Assembly (NCBI GenBank): GCA_021404565.1 | Contig: JAAWWF010000041.1 | Span: 62,001 to 126,000, forward strand | Direction: 5' to 3' | Source of the DNA: Roseivirga sp. | Lineage (GTDB): Bacteria; Bacteroidota; Bacteroidia; Cytophagales; Cyclobacteriaceae | DNA: 64,000 nucleotides | Part shown: one piece after another, positions 8,488 through 16,092 of the stretch | How the letters are laid out: each line of letters starts with the position of its first letter | Position numbering within the stretch: the stretch's first letter is position 1 | Notes under the pieces: generated by a model | What the model saw: only the letters and a program-made list of their open reading frames with translations | What the model was told of the DNA's origin: nothing | Database searches by the model: none | Translations under genes and position numbers: made by a program

Positions 8488-8529
8488 GCAGGAGGTAGGA
8501 AGTCTTATTTTCTGCCTCCTACCTCCTGC
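8488..8529. repeat. perfect 13-bp inverted repeat between convergent genes
   Basis: GCAGGAGGTAGGA (8488-8500) and TCCTACCTCCTGC (8517-8529) are exact complements around a 16-base loop. The left arm sits in a polypurine patch that repeats AGGTAGGAAG. It lies between convergent genes, so a bidirectional transcription barrier is plausible, though U-tracts are poor. Confidence 0.55.
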
Positions 8530-8597
8530 GCTATGAGTCAAATCAGAGAAGAGGTTCATGTTGACTACTTCAGTCTGTTCAACAGCCAATACCTAAG

Positions 8598-9158
8598 CTA
8601 TTTCTGGGGAACTCCACTCCACACTTTGTTGCCCCTACTATCGGTGCTGATGAACCAGGGCTCATCGTCACAGTTGGGGGCTGCGTTGTCGCCAAAGCAA
8701 GACTGACGCGTACCACTTAATGTATAGCCTCCTGAGCTTTTTTGTGTCAGTGAATGACCATACTCATTGTAGAAGGCACCATAGGTCTGACTCCATTGCT
8801 CATTGCCTTTCGCATCTATTTTGATGAGGTAGACGTCATAATTTCCTTTACCATAAGAGCTGGTAGAACCTATAATGGCATAGCCTCCGTCATCTGTTTT
8901 AATGAAGTCGCTGGCCTTGTCATAGCTCCGGCCTCCGTAAAATTTGTACCACTCTTCATTGCCTTCGGCATTGGTTTTGGTAAGCAAAATTTCCGTAGCC
9001 CTGTTTTCGTAATACTTCGTTGTTTCCAGCGTGAGTCGACCTCCATCTTCGGTTTTGATAAACTTGCTTTCTGAAGAAAGAGAAACCCCCGGTGGCGTTG
9101 CCGGAGAAAGAATTGAAGCCAGAAACAGGCTTAGTGAGATGATTTTTACAATTTTCAT
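8598..9158 (-). CDS. secreted protein with three ~50-residue beta-propeller-like repeats
   Basis: This 186-residue protein has a signal peptide (MKIVKIISLSLFLASILS). The rest is three imperfect repeats of about 50 residues. Each opens with a 'K-T-x-DGGY/R' turn, continues through a 'YLIKIDAKGNEQW' strand pair and ends at a 'YGG' or 'YGA' turn. This is the pattern of long Bacteroidota 'delta-repeat' propeller proteins, but only three units are present where six to eight would close a propeller. It may be a truncated copy or may assemble as an oligomer. The third unit carries two Cys residues (SCFGDNAAPNCDDEP). There is no T9SS sorting domain. It stands alone. Confidence 0.75.
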   Translation of the reverse strand: MKIVKIISLSLFLASILSPATPPGVSLSSESKFIKTEDGGRLTLETTKYYENRATEILLTKTNAEGNEEWYKFYGGRSYDKASDFIKTDDGGYAIIGSTSSYGKGNYDVYLIKIDAKGNEQWSQTYGAFYNEYGHSLTQKSSGGYTLSGTRQSCFGDNAAPNCDDEPWFISTDSRGNKVWSGVPQK

Positions 9159-9367
9159 GATGTTTGTTTTTTGAGTCCTTCACCCTGATTTCTGAGTTTA
9201 GGATGACCATTTTATAAGAAATACGAACTGATATCAGCTTTTGGATTTCATTGCTAAAGTATATATTCTCTTTTTAGGAATGAAATATTTTTTCTGCTTT
9301 GGATGACAGAGACTGACCGGACCGGGATATTAGCTGACTGAAGTCAGACCGATGAAGGAGTGGGCTG

Positions 9368-9853
9368 TTATTGGCCGGTCACGAAATCATGAACCCATTG
9401 TGCCTGTTCCGGGGTGTCGGGAACCTGAAACGTTCTTGTTTCACTTAAGATGTCAAAGACTTCCTTAGGGTCAACTCCGTTTCGAATCAGCAGCGCAGCA
9501 CAGACCATAGAAGTACGCCCTATTCCCATACGGCAGTGTACAACTACCTTCTTACCAGCACTGAGTTTCTGACTCAGCGTATCAATAAGTTCGTTGAATG
9601 TTGACTGACTGTGGGGGAGACTCCTGTCCTCTATCGGGTAATTAATAAAGTGAATTCCAACGCTTTCACAGTGCTCGCCTTCGTTATTAAGCCCTAATTC
9701 CCGTATTTCGGTTGGCTCTAAAAGCGAAATGACAACACCCACATCGTGAAGAGATAGTTTTTTGATATCATCATAAAGCCAGTCATTGCCCCTTGGACGG
9801 GCCATCATGCCCAGCTTGTGATTCGGAATTTTATCGATCCAGTAAATTCTCAT
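9368..9853 (-). CDS. dual-specificity / tyrosine protein phosphatase
   Basis: This 161-residue cytoplasmic enzyme has the cysteine phosphatase P-loop H106-C107-R-M-G-I-G-R113 (HCx5R) and a likely general acid D76 in 'YPIEDRSLP'. The length and the 'VVVHCRMGIGRTSMVCAALLI' region fit compact DSP/PTP enzymes. It would dephosphorylate phosphotyrosine, or phosphoserine/threonine, in an unknown target. It is monocistronic, with a 117-bp gap to the hydroxylase gene on the same strand. No cognate kinase is nearby. Confidence 0.9.
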   Translation of the reverse strand: MRIYWIDKIPNHKLGMMARPRGNDWLYDDIKKLSLHDVGVVISLLEPTEIRELGLNNEGEHCESVGIHFINYPIEDRSLPHSQSTFNELIDTLSQKLSAGKKVVVHCRMGIGRTSMVCAALLIRNGVDPKEVFDILSETRTFQVPDTPEQAQWVHDFVTGQ

Positions 9854-9970
9854 GTTGTATGATTAGTGTGTACTTCATGCTTATCTCGGATAACTGAGAT
9901 AGCAGAAGCGGGTAGTTAAATGAGGATGTCAGATCAGTGTAGAATGGTTTTTCCTACTGTCTGATGTCTA

Positions 9971-10765
9971 TCATCTTTCGTCTTCAATATGGCTTGTATG
10001 CCTCTCAAAATCCCGAGCGTACTTCTCACTTTCGGTTTTCATCCACTTGTCCCAGAAGGTAAAGTAGAGTCCAAAGTTAAAGCGGTACTGGGTGTGGTGG
10101 AGGTTATGGTGAGTGGCACCAATAAACCAACGGCCGAGCCAATGTTTGTGAAAACCCTTGGGATATACTTCTACATTGGAGTGATTGATGGCGCTGGTGA
10201 GGGTCATAAAGGTGAGCAATGTCACGACCGTCCAGTAGTGCATGGGTAGAAACAGAATGATCACAGGAATGATCAGGCTTTGTAGTAGGCCCTCTCCGGG
10301 ATGAAAAGAAAAAGAAGTCCAGGGAGAGGTGATATGACTGTCATGATGCACTTTATGAATCAATCTGTAGATTTTAGGTTTATGCATCCACCGGTGCAGC
10401 CAGTAATAATAGGTTTCGTGAATCAGGGCGGCTATCAGGAAACTCAGTGGCAAATACCACCAGCCATAAGCAGCGATTTCTTCATAAACCTGCGTATAAC
10501 CTCTTTGCCACATCACCATCATAAGAGCCCCTGCAATGGCAAAGAGCAGGGAGGTAAAGGTTGACCAGAAGATTTCCTTGCGATACTGCTTAGAGTCTCT
10601 TTCAGCCTTATGAATTTTTCTCGATCGAAAGTCCTTTGGATCAATCACATAAAAGACAATATGGAAGATCCCCGCTACCAGACTATACCGAAAAACGACT
10701 GTCAAAAACATCAGGCCTGTCAGGGTTAGAAAGGTGATGGGTTCCGTAAAATCGTATTCGTGCAT
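9971..10765 (-). CDS. sterol desaturase / fatty acid hydroxylase family membrane protein
   Basis: This 264-residue integral membrane di-iron enzyme has four to five TM helices. Three histidine clusters characterise the family: HETYYYWLHRWMH, then HKVHHDSH, then HHNLHH with a following HTQY. These ligate the two irons that activate O2 for hydroxylation or desaturation of a lipid or carotenoid-like substrate. The 'NFGLYFTFWDKW' motif near the C-terminus is also typical. The substrate is not predictable; in Bacteroidota such enzymes act on sphingolipids, carotenoids or ornithine lipids. It is transcribed divergently from trxA over a 125-bp gap. Confidence 0.88.
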   Translation of the reverse strand: MHEYDFTEPITFLTLTGLMFLTVVFRYSLVAGIFHIVFYVIDPKDFRSRKIHKAERDSKQYRKEIFWSTFTSLLFAIAGALMMVMWQRGYTQVYEEIAAYGWWYLPLSFLIAALIHETYYYWLHRWMHKPKIYRLIHKVHHDSHITSPWTSFSFHPGEGLLQSLIIPVIILFLPMHYWTVVTLLTFMTLTSAINHSNVEVYPKGFHKHWLGRWFIGATHHNLHHTQYRFNFGLYFTFWDKWMKTESEKYARDFERHTSHIEDER

Positions 10766-10890
10766 AAATGATTAACCCAAAGTGAGCCAAGTAGTTTCCG
10801 AACAAGCACACATTTGTTTAAAAGCTTGTGTTAAAGCCGTAATGAACCATTCTATAGCGCTTTTGGTTAGCAAAATGGAGGACAAACAGG

Positions 10891-11196
10891 ATGAAAGCAA
10901 AAGGTAAATTCGATACACTCGTAAGTCAGGATACCCCTGTATTAGTGGATTTTTATGCCGATTGGTGTGGACCATGTCAGGCGATGGCGCCTGTGCTCAA
11001 AGAGGTGGCTCAGCATTACGAAGGCAAGGTGAAAATCATCAAGATTGATGTAGATAAGAACCAACCTATTGCACAAAGGTTTGGAGTCCGAAGTATCCCA
11101 GCACTTATCCTATTTAAAGGAGGCAATGTGCTGTGGCAACAAGCTGGTATGATAACAGTTAGAGATCTTTCGAACAAACTGGCAGCGGCTGTTTAA
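10891..11196 (+). CDS. trxA: thioredoxin
   Basis: This 101-residue thioredoxin has the classical active site W25-C26-G-P-C29 and the cis-proline segment 'RSIPALILFKGG'. It lacks a signal peptide and is cytoplasmic, reducing disulfides in targets such as ribonucleotide reductase. Unusually for this phylum, a GGAGG lies 9 bp before the ATG (10877-10881). An out-of-frame 10-codon ORF starts at 10875 and runs past the trxA ATG. The 3' end overlaps the convergent hydrolase gene by 4 bp. Confidence 0.95.
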   Translation: MKAKGKFDTLVSQDTPVLVDFYADWCGPCQAMAPVLKEVAQHYEGKVKIIKIDVDKNQPIAQRFGVRSIPALILFKGGNVLWQQAGMITVRDLSNKLAAAV

Positions 11197-11966
11197 ACTA
11201 CTTTCAGTAAATAGTCCTTAATCATTTGCAAGGTCTCCGATGGCCGCTCAAACATGCCCATATGGGCGGTTTCAGGAATGATATAACCGTCTACCAGCTC
11301 TCGTCCTTCGATGTGCTTTTCGCAAACGGATACAGGAACACGTGTATCGTTAACTCCTCCGATAAAAAGACAGTGACAGGTAAGCCGGTTCCATATCGCG
11401 AAACGATCTTTTCGTTCACGCATGGCCAGGGTATAAGCAATAATGGTATCCAAAGAAGTTTGGAGTCCAATTTCTGTTGACTTTCTGATTTCTTCCTTTA
11501 GTTCAGCTTTCCTTTGGTCATAGAACAGTGAGGGAATGAAAGGCTCTATAAATTTGGATACGGGATGCTTTTTAAGGAAGAGCAGGGCTTTGTCTCTTTT
11601 ATGCTTACTCTCCTCATCATCGCCTGGGGCCATAGAGTGAAACAATCCAAGTCCCTGGATTAAATGGGGATGTCTTTCGGCCAGTGCCAGTGCCACATAA
11701 CCACCGAGCGAATGCCCGATTACCACTGCCTGTTTCAGACCTTCTGAAGCAAACCAACCGGCCAACTGGTCGGCTACTTCTTCGAGACTGAGTTCAGTTT
11801 GTTCTAAAGGAGATTCTCCGAAACCGGGAAGGTCCGGGCAGATCACCTTGTAATGTTCTGCTAACGGCTCAACAAATGGAAACCACATTTCTCTTGTTTC
11901 ACAAAAACCGTGAATAAAGACAATTGGAGAACCCTGACCGAAGCTGGATGACTTAATTGCTGGCAT
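11193..11966 (-). CDS. alpha/beta hydrolase
   Basis: This 257-residue protein has an alpha/beta-hydrolase fold. The oxyanion 'HGFCET' follows the first strands, the nucleophile elbow is GHS86LGG, the acid Asp lies in 'GVNDTRVP' and the catalytic His in 'ETAHMGMFERP'. The lid and size resemble esterases of the menaquinone MenH-like/BioH-like type, but the substrate is open. Its start overlaps the last 14 bp of dxs on the same strand, so it is probably co-translated with dxs. The 3' end overlaps trxA by 4 bp in convergent orientation. Confidence 0.88.
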   Translation of the reverse strand: MPAIKSSSFGQGSPIVFIHGFCETREMWFPFVEPLAEHYKVICPDLPGFGESPLEQTELSLEEVADQLAGWFASEGLKQAVVIGHSLGGYVALALAERHPHLIQGLGLFHSMAPGDDEESKHKRDKALLFLKKHPVSKFIEPFIPSLFYDQRKAELKEEIRKSTEIGLQTSLDTIIAYTLAMRERKDRFAIWNRLTCHCLFIGGVNDTRVPVSVCEKHIEGRELVDGYIIPETAHMGMFERPSETLQMIKDYLLKVV

Positions 11967-13890
11967 AGTCCGTAGCGATCTTTTTGACCCCTACTAACGA
12001 CCTTACTGCATTGGCAATGCCTGCAGGGTCAAAGTTACATTCAGCATGCAATTGCTCTTGTGTGCCATGTTCTACAATACGATCAGGAATACCCAGTCGT
12101 GTGACCTGAGCAGCATAGCCGTTTTCGGCCATAAACTCCAGGATGGCACTACCAAAACCACCGACAATACAGCCATCTTCTACGGTTACTACCTTATTGA
12201 AATTGCGGAAGATATCGTGTAAAAGCTCCTCATCCAATGGCTTGACAAAACGCATGTCATAGTGGGCCGGATTGATCTTTTCTTTGGCGAGAGCTTCTTT
12301 GGCCTCAATGGCGTAGTTACCGATATGGCCTATGGTTAGAATAGCCACTTTTTTCCCGTCAGAAACCTTGCGTCCGGTGCCGATGGCTACCTTTTGCATC
12401 TCGGTGCGCCATTCGGGCATTACACCCTGACCTCTCGGGTAGCGAATAGTAAAAGCGTCACCTTCTCTTGGTAGCTGGGCCGTATACATCATATTCCGCA
12501 GCTCACCCTCATTCATCGGAGCAGCTACAATCATATTGGGAATGATGCGCATGTAAGCCAGGTCATAAGCACCATGATGTGTTGGTCCGTCAGCTCCTGC
12601 AAAACCAGCCCTGTCAAGACAGAAATTCACTGGTAAGTTCTGAATACATACATCATGAACCACCTGATCGAAGGCACGCTGCATGAAAGTACTGTAGATG
12701 TTACAAAATGGCACAAGCCCCTGCGTGGCCAGACCAGCCGAGAAAGTTACGGCATGTTGCTCAGCGATACCCACGTCAAATGCACGTTCGGGCATGGCTT
12801 TCATCATGATGTTCATAGACGAACCCGATGGCATGGCCGGGGTAATGCCCATGATTTTATCGTTTTCCTCTGCCAGTTCTACCAGTGTGTGTCCGAAAAC
12901 ATCCTGATACTTAGGTGGCTGAGGAGTATTATTGACTTTCTTGAATACTTCACCGGTTACCTTGTCAAACTTACCGGGGGCATGCCATTTGGTAGCATTA
13001 CCATCTTCAGCAGGTTTGTAGCCTTTGCCTTTTACCGTAACGCAGTGCAGAATTTTCGGGCCCGGAATTTTCTTCAGGTCGTTCATCACATGCGCAAGGT
13101 GATGTACATCATGACCATCTACCGGCCCAAAGTATCTTAAATTCAGTGCTTCAAACAGGTTACTCTGTTTCAGAAGCAATGACTTCATAGAGTGCTCTAC
13201 TTTGGAAATAATCTCCTGAGTGCTTCGACCGAATTTGGAGAATTTACTGAGCATCTTCCAAACCTCATCCTTGGCCTTATTATAAGTGCCGGAAGTGGTT
13301 ACATCTGTCAGGTAATCTTTGAGCGCGCCTACGTTCGGGTCAATAGACATGCAGTTATCATTCAGGATAATCAAAAGATTACTGTTTGAAACTCCTGCGT
13401 GATTCATACCCTCAAAAGCCAGGCCGCCCGTCATAGCACCGTCACCAATCACGGCTATGTGATGTCTGTCATCATCCTTGTACTGGTTGGCCATGGCCAT
13501 GCCCAATGCAGCCGAAATGGAAGTAGATGAGTGTCCTACACCAAATGTATCATATTCACTTTCCTTTCTTTTCGGAAATCCTGAAAGGCCATTGTAAAGT
13601 CGGTTGCTATGAAAATTGTCCCTTCTACCGGTCAGAATCTTGTGACCGTAAGCCTGGTGACCCACATCCCAAACGAGCTGATCTTTTGGTGTATTGAATA
13701 CATAGTGCAGTGCTACGGTTAGTTCTACCACACCAAGGGAAGCACCGAAGTGTCCTCCGTATACCGATACAATATCAACTATGTATTGTCTGAGTTCATC
13801 ACAAACCTGAACGAGTTGTGTCTGGTCCAGTTTTTTTAGATCCTCGGGGGAATCAATATGCTTAAGAAGAGAGCCTGGTTCAATTAACAT
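11953..13890 (-). CDS. dxs: 1-deoxy-D-xylulose-5-phosphate synthase
   Basis: This 645-residue thiamine-diphosphate enzyme catalyses the first step of the MEP isoprenoid pathway, condensing pyruvate with glyceraldehyde 3-phosphate. It shows the family landmarks in order: 'DVGHQAYGHKILTGRR', the 'GDGAMTGGLAFEGMNHAG' ThDP/Mg loop with a following 'ILNDN', 'GPVDGHD', and the second domain with 'GIAEQHAVTFSAG' and 'RAGFAGADGPTHHGAYDLAY'. Full length. The downstream hydrolase overlaps it by 14 bp. Confidence 0.97.
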   Translation of the reverse strand: MLIEPGSLLKHIDSPEDLKKLDQTQLVQVCDELRQYIVDIVSVYGGHFGASLGVVELTVALHYVFNTPKDQLVWDVGHQAYGHKILTGRRDNFHSNRLYNGLSGFPKRKESEYDTFGVGHSSTSISAALGMAMANQYKDDDRHHIAVIGDGAMTGGLAFEGMNHAGVSNSNLLIILNDNCMSIDPNVGALKDYLTDVTTSGTYNKAKDEVWKMLSKFSKFGRSTQEIISKVEHSMKSLLLKQSNLFEALNLRYFGPVDGHDVHHLAHVMNDLKKIPGPKILHCVTVKGKGYKPAEDGNATKWHAPGKFDKVTGEVFKKVNNTPQPPKYQDVFGHTLVELAEENDKIMGITPAMPSGSSMNIMMKAMPERAFDVGIAEQHAVTFSAGLATQGLVPFCNIYSTFMQRAFDQVVHDVCIQNLPVNFCLDRAGFAGADGPTHHGAYDLAYMRIIPNMIVAAPMNEGELRNMMYTAQLPREGDAFTIRYPRGQGVMPEWRTEMQKVAIGTGRKVSDGKKVAILTIGHIGNYAIEAKEALAKEKINPAHYDMRFVKPLDEELLHDIFRNFNKVVTVEDGCIVGGFGSAILEFMAENGYAAQVTRLGIPDRIVEHGTQEQLHAECNFDPAGIANAVRSLVGVKKIATDYASN

Positions 13891-14015
13891 TTACAGCGTG
13901 CACTAAAAGTAATGCCTAAATAACAGGAATACGAGCCAAATGTTTGACTTGGATTTTGTTGCGACACAAAATTAAAAATTATTTCCGGTTCGCGGGCACA
14001 TACGGCCATTCCTTC

Positions 14016-14023
14016 TATATTTG
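14016..14023 (+). promoter_or_regulatory. candidate -7 element TATATTTG upstream of scpA
   Basis: TATATTTG fits TAnnTTTG exactly and lies 21 bp before the TTG start, which implies a very short leader. No clear TTTG -33 box is seen at the expected distance. Confidence 0.4.
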
Positions 14024-14044
14024 ATCAAGTCTAAGCTATAACCG

Positions 14045-14797
14045 TTGAGTTTCGAAATACAGCTTCCGCTCTTTACGGGTCCTTTCGATCTGCTGCTTTT
14101 CTTTATCCAGAGAGATGAGCTCGATATACATGATATTCCCATCCATAGGGTGACCAAGGACTTCCTCGACTACCTGCATCGACTGGAAGAAATGAATGTG
14201 GAGGTGGCCAGTGAGTTTATTCTGGTAGCCGCCACCCTGATGCGTATTAAGGCTAAAATGCTGCTCCCCAGGCCTGTGTTAGATGAGGAAGGTAATGAAC
14301 TGGACCCACGAGAGGAACTCATTCGACACTTATTGGAGTATAAGAAGTACAAATCTGTGGTCGAAACACTCAGTAAGATGGAGACTGATCGACAGCAACT
14401 TGATTCACGTGGGAATGTAGTAAAAGAGCTGAAAAAACTGGCCGAAGGCTCCAATGTAGAAAGCGAAATACAAAACCTTGATTTGTACAAACTCCTGAAG
14501 GTCTACCAAAAAGTGTTGTCGCGGTATGAGCTGGAGAAAAACAAACCTATACACCAGGTTGTGCAATATCCCTATACCATTGCCAAGCAGCGGTCGTATC
14601 TTATGGCTCAGCTTGATCATTCCCCAAGGCTCTCCTTTGAGCAAATCATCGAATTCGAACCTAATAAAATCGCTGTAATTTTTAACTTCCTGTCCATTCT
14701 GGACCTACTTCAAATGCGGAAGATCACCATGCATCTGGGGGAGGGCTTCAACAATTTCTGGATCGAGAAAATTGAGGGAGAATTAGTGGATCAATGA
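14045..14797 (+). CDS. scpA: segregation and condensation protein A
   Basis: This 250-residue kleisin of the SMC-ScpAB condensin bridges the SMC heads in chromosome segregation. The N-terminus 'FEIQLPLFTGPFDLLLFFIQRDELDIHDIPI' is the ScpA signature, followed by 'ASEFILVAATLMRIKAKMLLP'. The C-terminal winged-helix part ends 'ITMHLGEGFNNFWIEKIEGE'. The start must be TTG: an in-frame TAA lies two codons upstream (14039-14041), and the next ATG would delete the conserved N-terminus. The stop overlaps the ATG of the next gene (ATGA). Neither scpB nor smc is in the window. Confidence 0.94.
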   Translation: MSFEIQLPLFTGPFDLLLFFIQRDELDIHDIPIHRVTKDFLDYLHRLEEMNVEVASEFILVAATLMRIKAKMLLPRPVLDEEGNELDPREELIRHLLEYKKYKSVVETLSKMETDRQQLDSRGNVVKELKKLAEGSNVESEIQNLDLYKLLKVYQKVLSRYELEKNKPIHQVVQYPYTIAKQRSYLMAQLDHSPRLSFEQIIEFEPNKIAVIFNFLSILDLLQMRKITMHLGEGFNNFWIEKIEGELVDQ

Positions 14798-15849
14798 GTT
14801 CCGACCGAAATGAGAAGGCTGCAAAGACCCTCAATCCCCGAAATGTTTGGTTACCTGTAATCATAGGTTTTGTCATCATAGGTATTACACTGGCCCGTGA
14901 CGAGAATTTTACATGGAATTCTCTGAGTGCCATTACCGAAATTGCCCCGGGAGCATTACTGGCGACTTTGCTCTTACTGCTGCTCAAAGATTTTTTTAAT
15001 ATGCTTAGAATAGGCTTTCTAAGCGGAGGAGAGTTTGGTTTGTCAAATGTCTTTTATGTCGTTCTGCTTTGGGAATTTGCTATTGCCGTTACCCCTCCGG
15101 TAATAGGAGCCACGGCCGTATTGGTTTTTATCATGCTCAAAGAAGGGCTTTCCTTTGGTAAAGCCCTGGCCTATACCATGCTGGCCGCCATCATGGATAA
15201 CCTCTTTTTTCTCACAGCATCCCCTATTGCACTTTTGCTATCGGAAGGAGCGGTAATACCGGAGAGTACGGTGGCAGACTCTGCTCTGGGTGGCAGTCTG
15301 AAGTATTTGTTTTATCTCAGCTACGGATCCATTGTATTCTTTACCGCCTTTATGAGCTCGGCTATTCTCTTTTTGCCTAAAACCATCAGAAAGCTACTCG
15401 AAAGCCTGATGTCACTCAAATGGTTTAAGCGCTGGAAGCCGGCAGTGACAAAACAGAGCCAGGAGCTTGAATTGGCTTCCAGAGTTTTAAAGGGCAAGTC
15501 ATTTTCATTTTGGCTAAAGCTTATTGGGTTTACCTACCTTGTATGGTTACTCAAGTATGGTATAGTGAATGCCGTAATGGCGGGCTTTGTACCTATGGAT
15601 CTTGGAGACCACTTGCTGGCCATTGGCAGGCACCTGACCATGTGGGTAGTAATGCTGGTTTCTCCCTCTCCTGGCAACGCAGGTTCGGCCGAGATCATCT
15701 TTTCGGCATTTTATGGTCAACTGCTGGGCGACTATACTTTTGTAGCCAGCCTAGTATGGCGCATGGTTACCTTCTATCCTTATCTGGTCATCGGGGCCTT
15801 GATTTTGCCTAAGTGGGGCAGGCGCATTGCTAAAATAAGTCTGAAATAA
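14794..15849 (+). CDS. lysylphosphatidylglycerol synthase TM-region / UPF0104-type membrane protein
   Basis: This 351-residue polytopic membrane protein has about eight TM helices. It has the family layout 'GGEFGLSNVFYVVLLWEFAIAVTPPVIG...ALAYTMLAAIMDNLFF', and a late 'VSPSPGNAGSAEIIF' loop that resembles the conserved 'P.PGG.G..E' motif of MprF-like flippase domains. The synthase domain is absent, so it probably moves or binds a lipid rather than aminoacylating it. It overlaps scpA by 4 bp; the pair is likely co-transcribed. Confidence 0.82.
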   Translation: MSSDRNEKAAKTLNPRNVWLPVIIGFVIIGITLARDENFTWNSLSAITEIAPGALLATLLLLLLKDFFNMLRIGFLSGGEFGLSNVFYVVLLWEFAIAVTPPVIGATAVLVFIMLKEGLSFGKALAYTMLAAIMDNLFFLTASPIALLLSEGAVIPESTVADSALGGSLKYLFYLSYGSIVFFTAFMSSAILFLPKTIRKLLESLMSLKWFKRWKPAVTKQSQELELASRVLKGKSFSFWLKLIGFTYLVWLLKYGIVNAVMAGFVPMDLGDHLLAIGRHLTMWVVMLVSPSPGNAGSAEIIFSAFYGQLLGDYTFVASLVWRMVTFYPYLVIGALILPKWGRRIAKISLK

Positions 15850-16092
15850 TCTTTATCCGCTCTCACGCAACCATAAGTGCGGAAATGTAATCTATCCATA
15901 GCCTGATAAGGGTGGCCTCTGGACAAGTAAGCAAAGTCGGTCGAAAGCTTTTTGTCTTTTTCTGGCAATACATAGAACAGGACCTCCGTTTTGTGTACTT
16001 AATGGCAATATTCTTGATGACTTTTTGGTCATTAAGTGAACTAATAAGAGCAGTTGGATGAGGGGTAAACTACTAAAACTCATATACTACGA
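15850..16092. other. intergenic gap before the S9 fusion gene
   Basis: These 243 bases contain no recognisable gene, terminator or RNA. A short GACTTTTTGGTC imperfect palindrome lies near 16020, and no clear -7/-33 pair was found. Confidence 0.4.

Noticed and set aside
12655-13140. A 161-codon frame on the plus strand within dxs.
   Set aside because: It is antisense to highly conserved dxs motifs and has no protein-like features.
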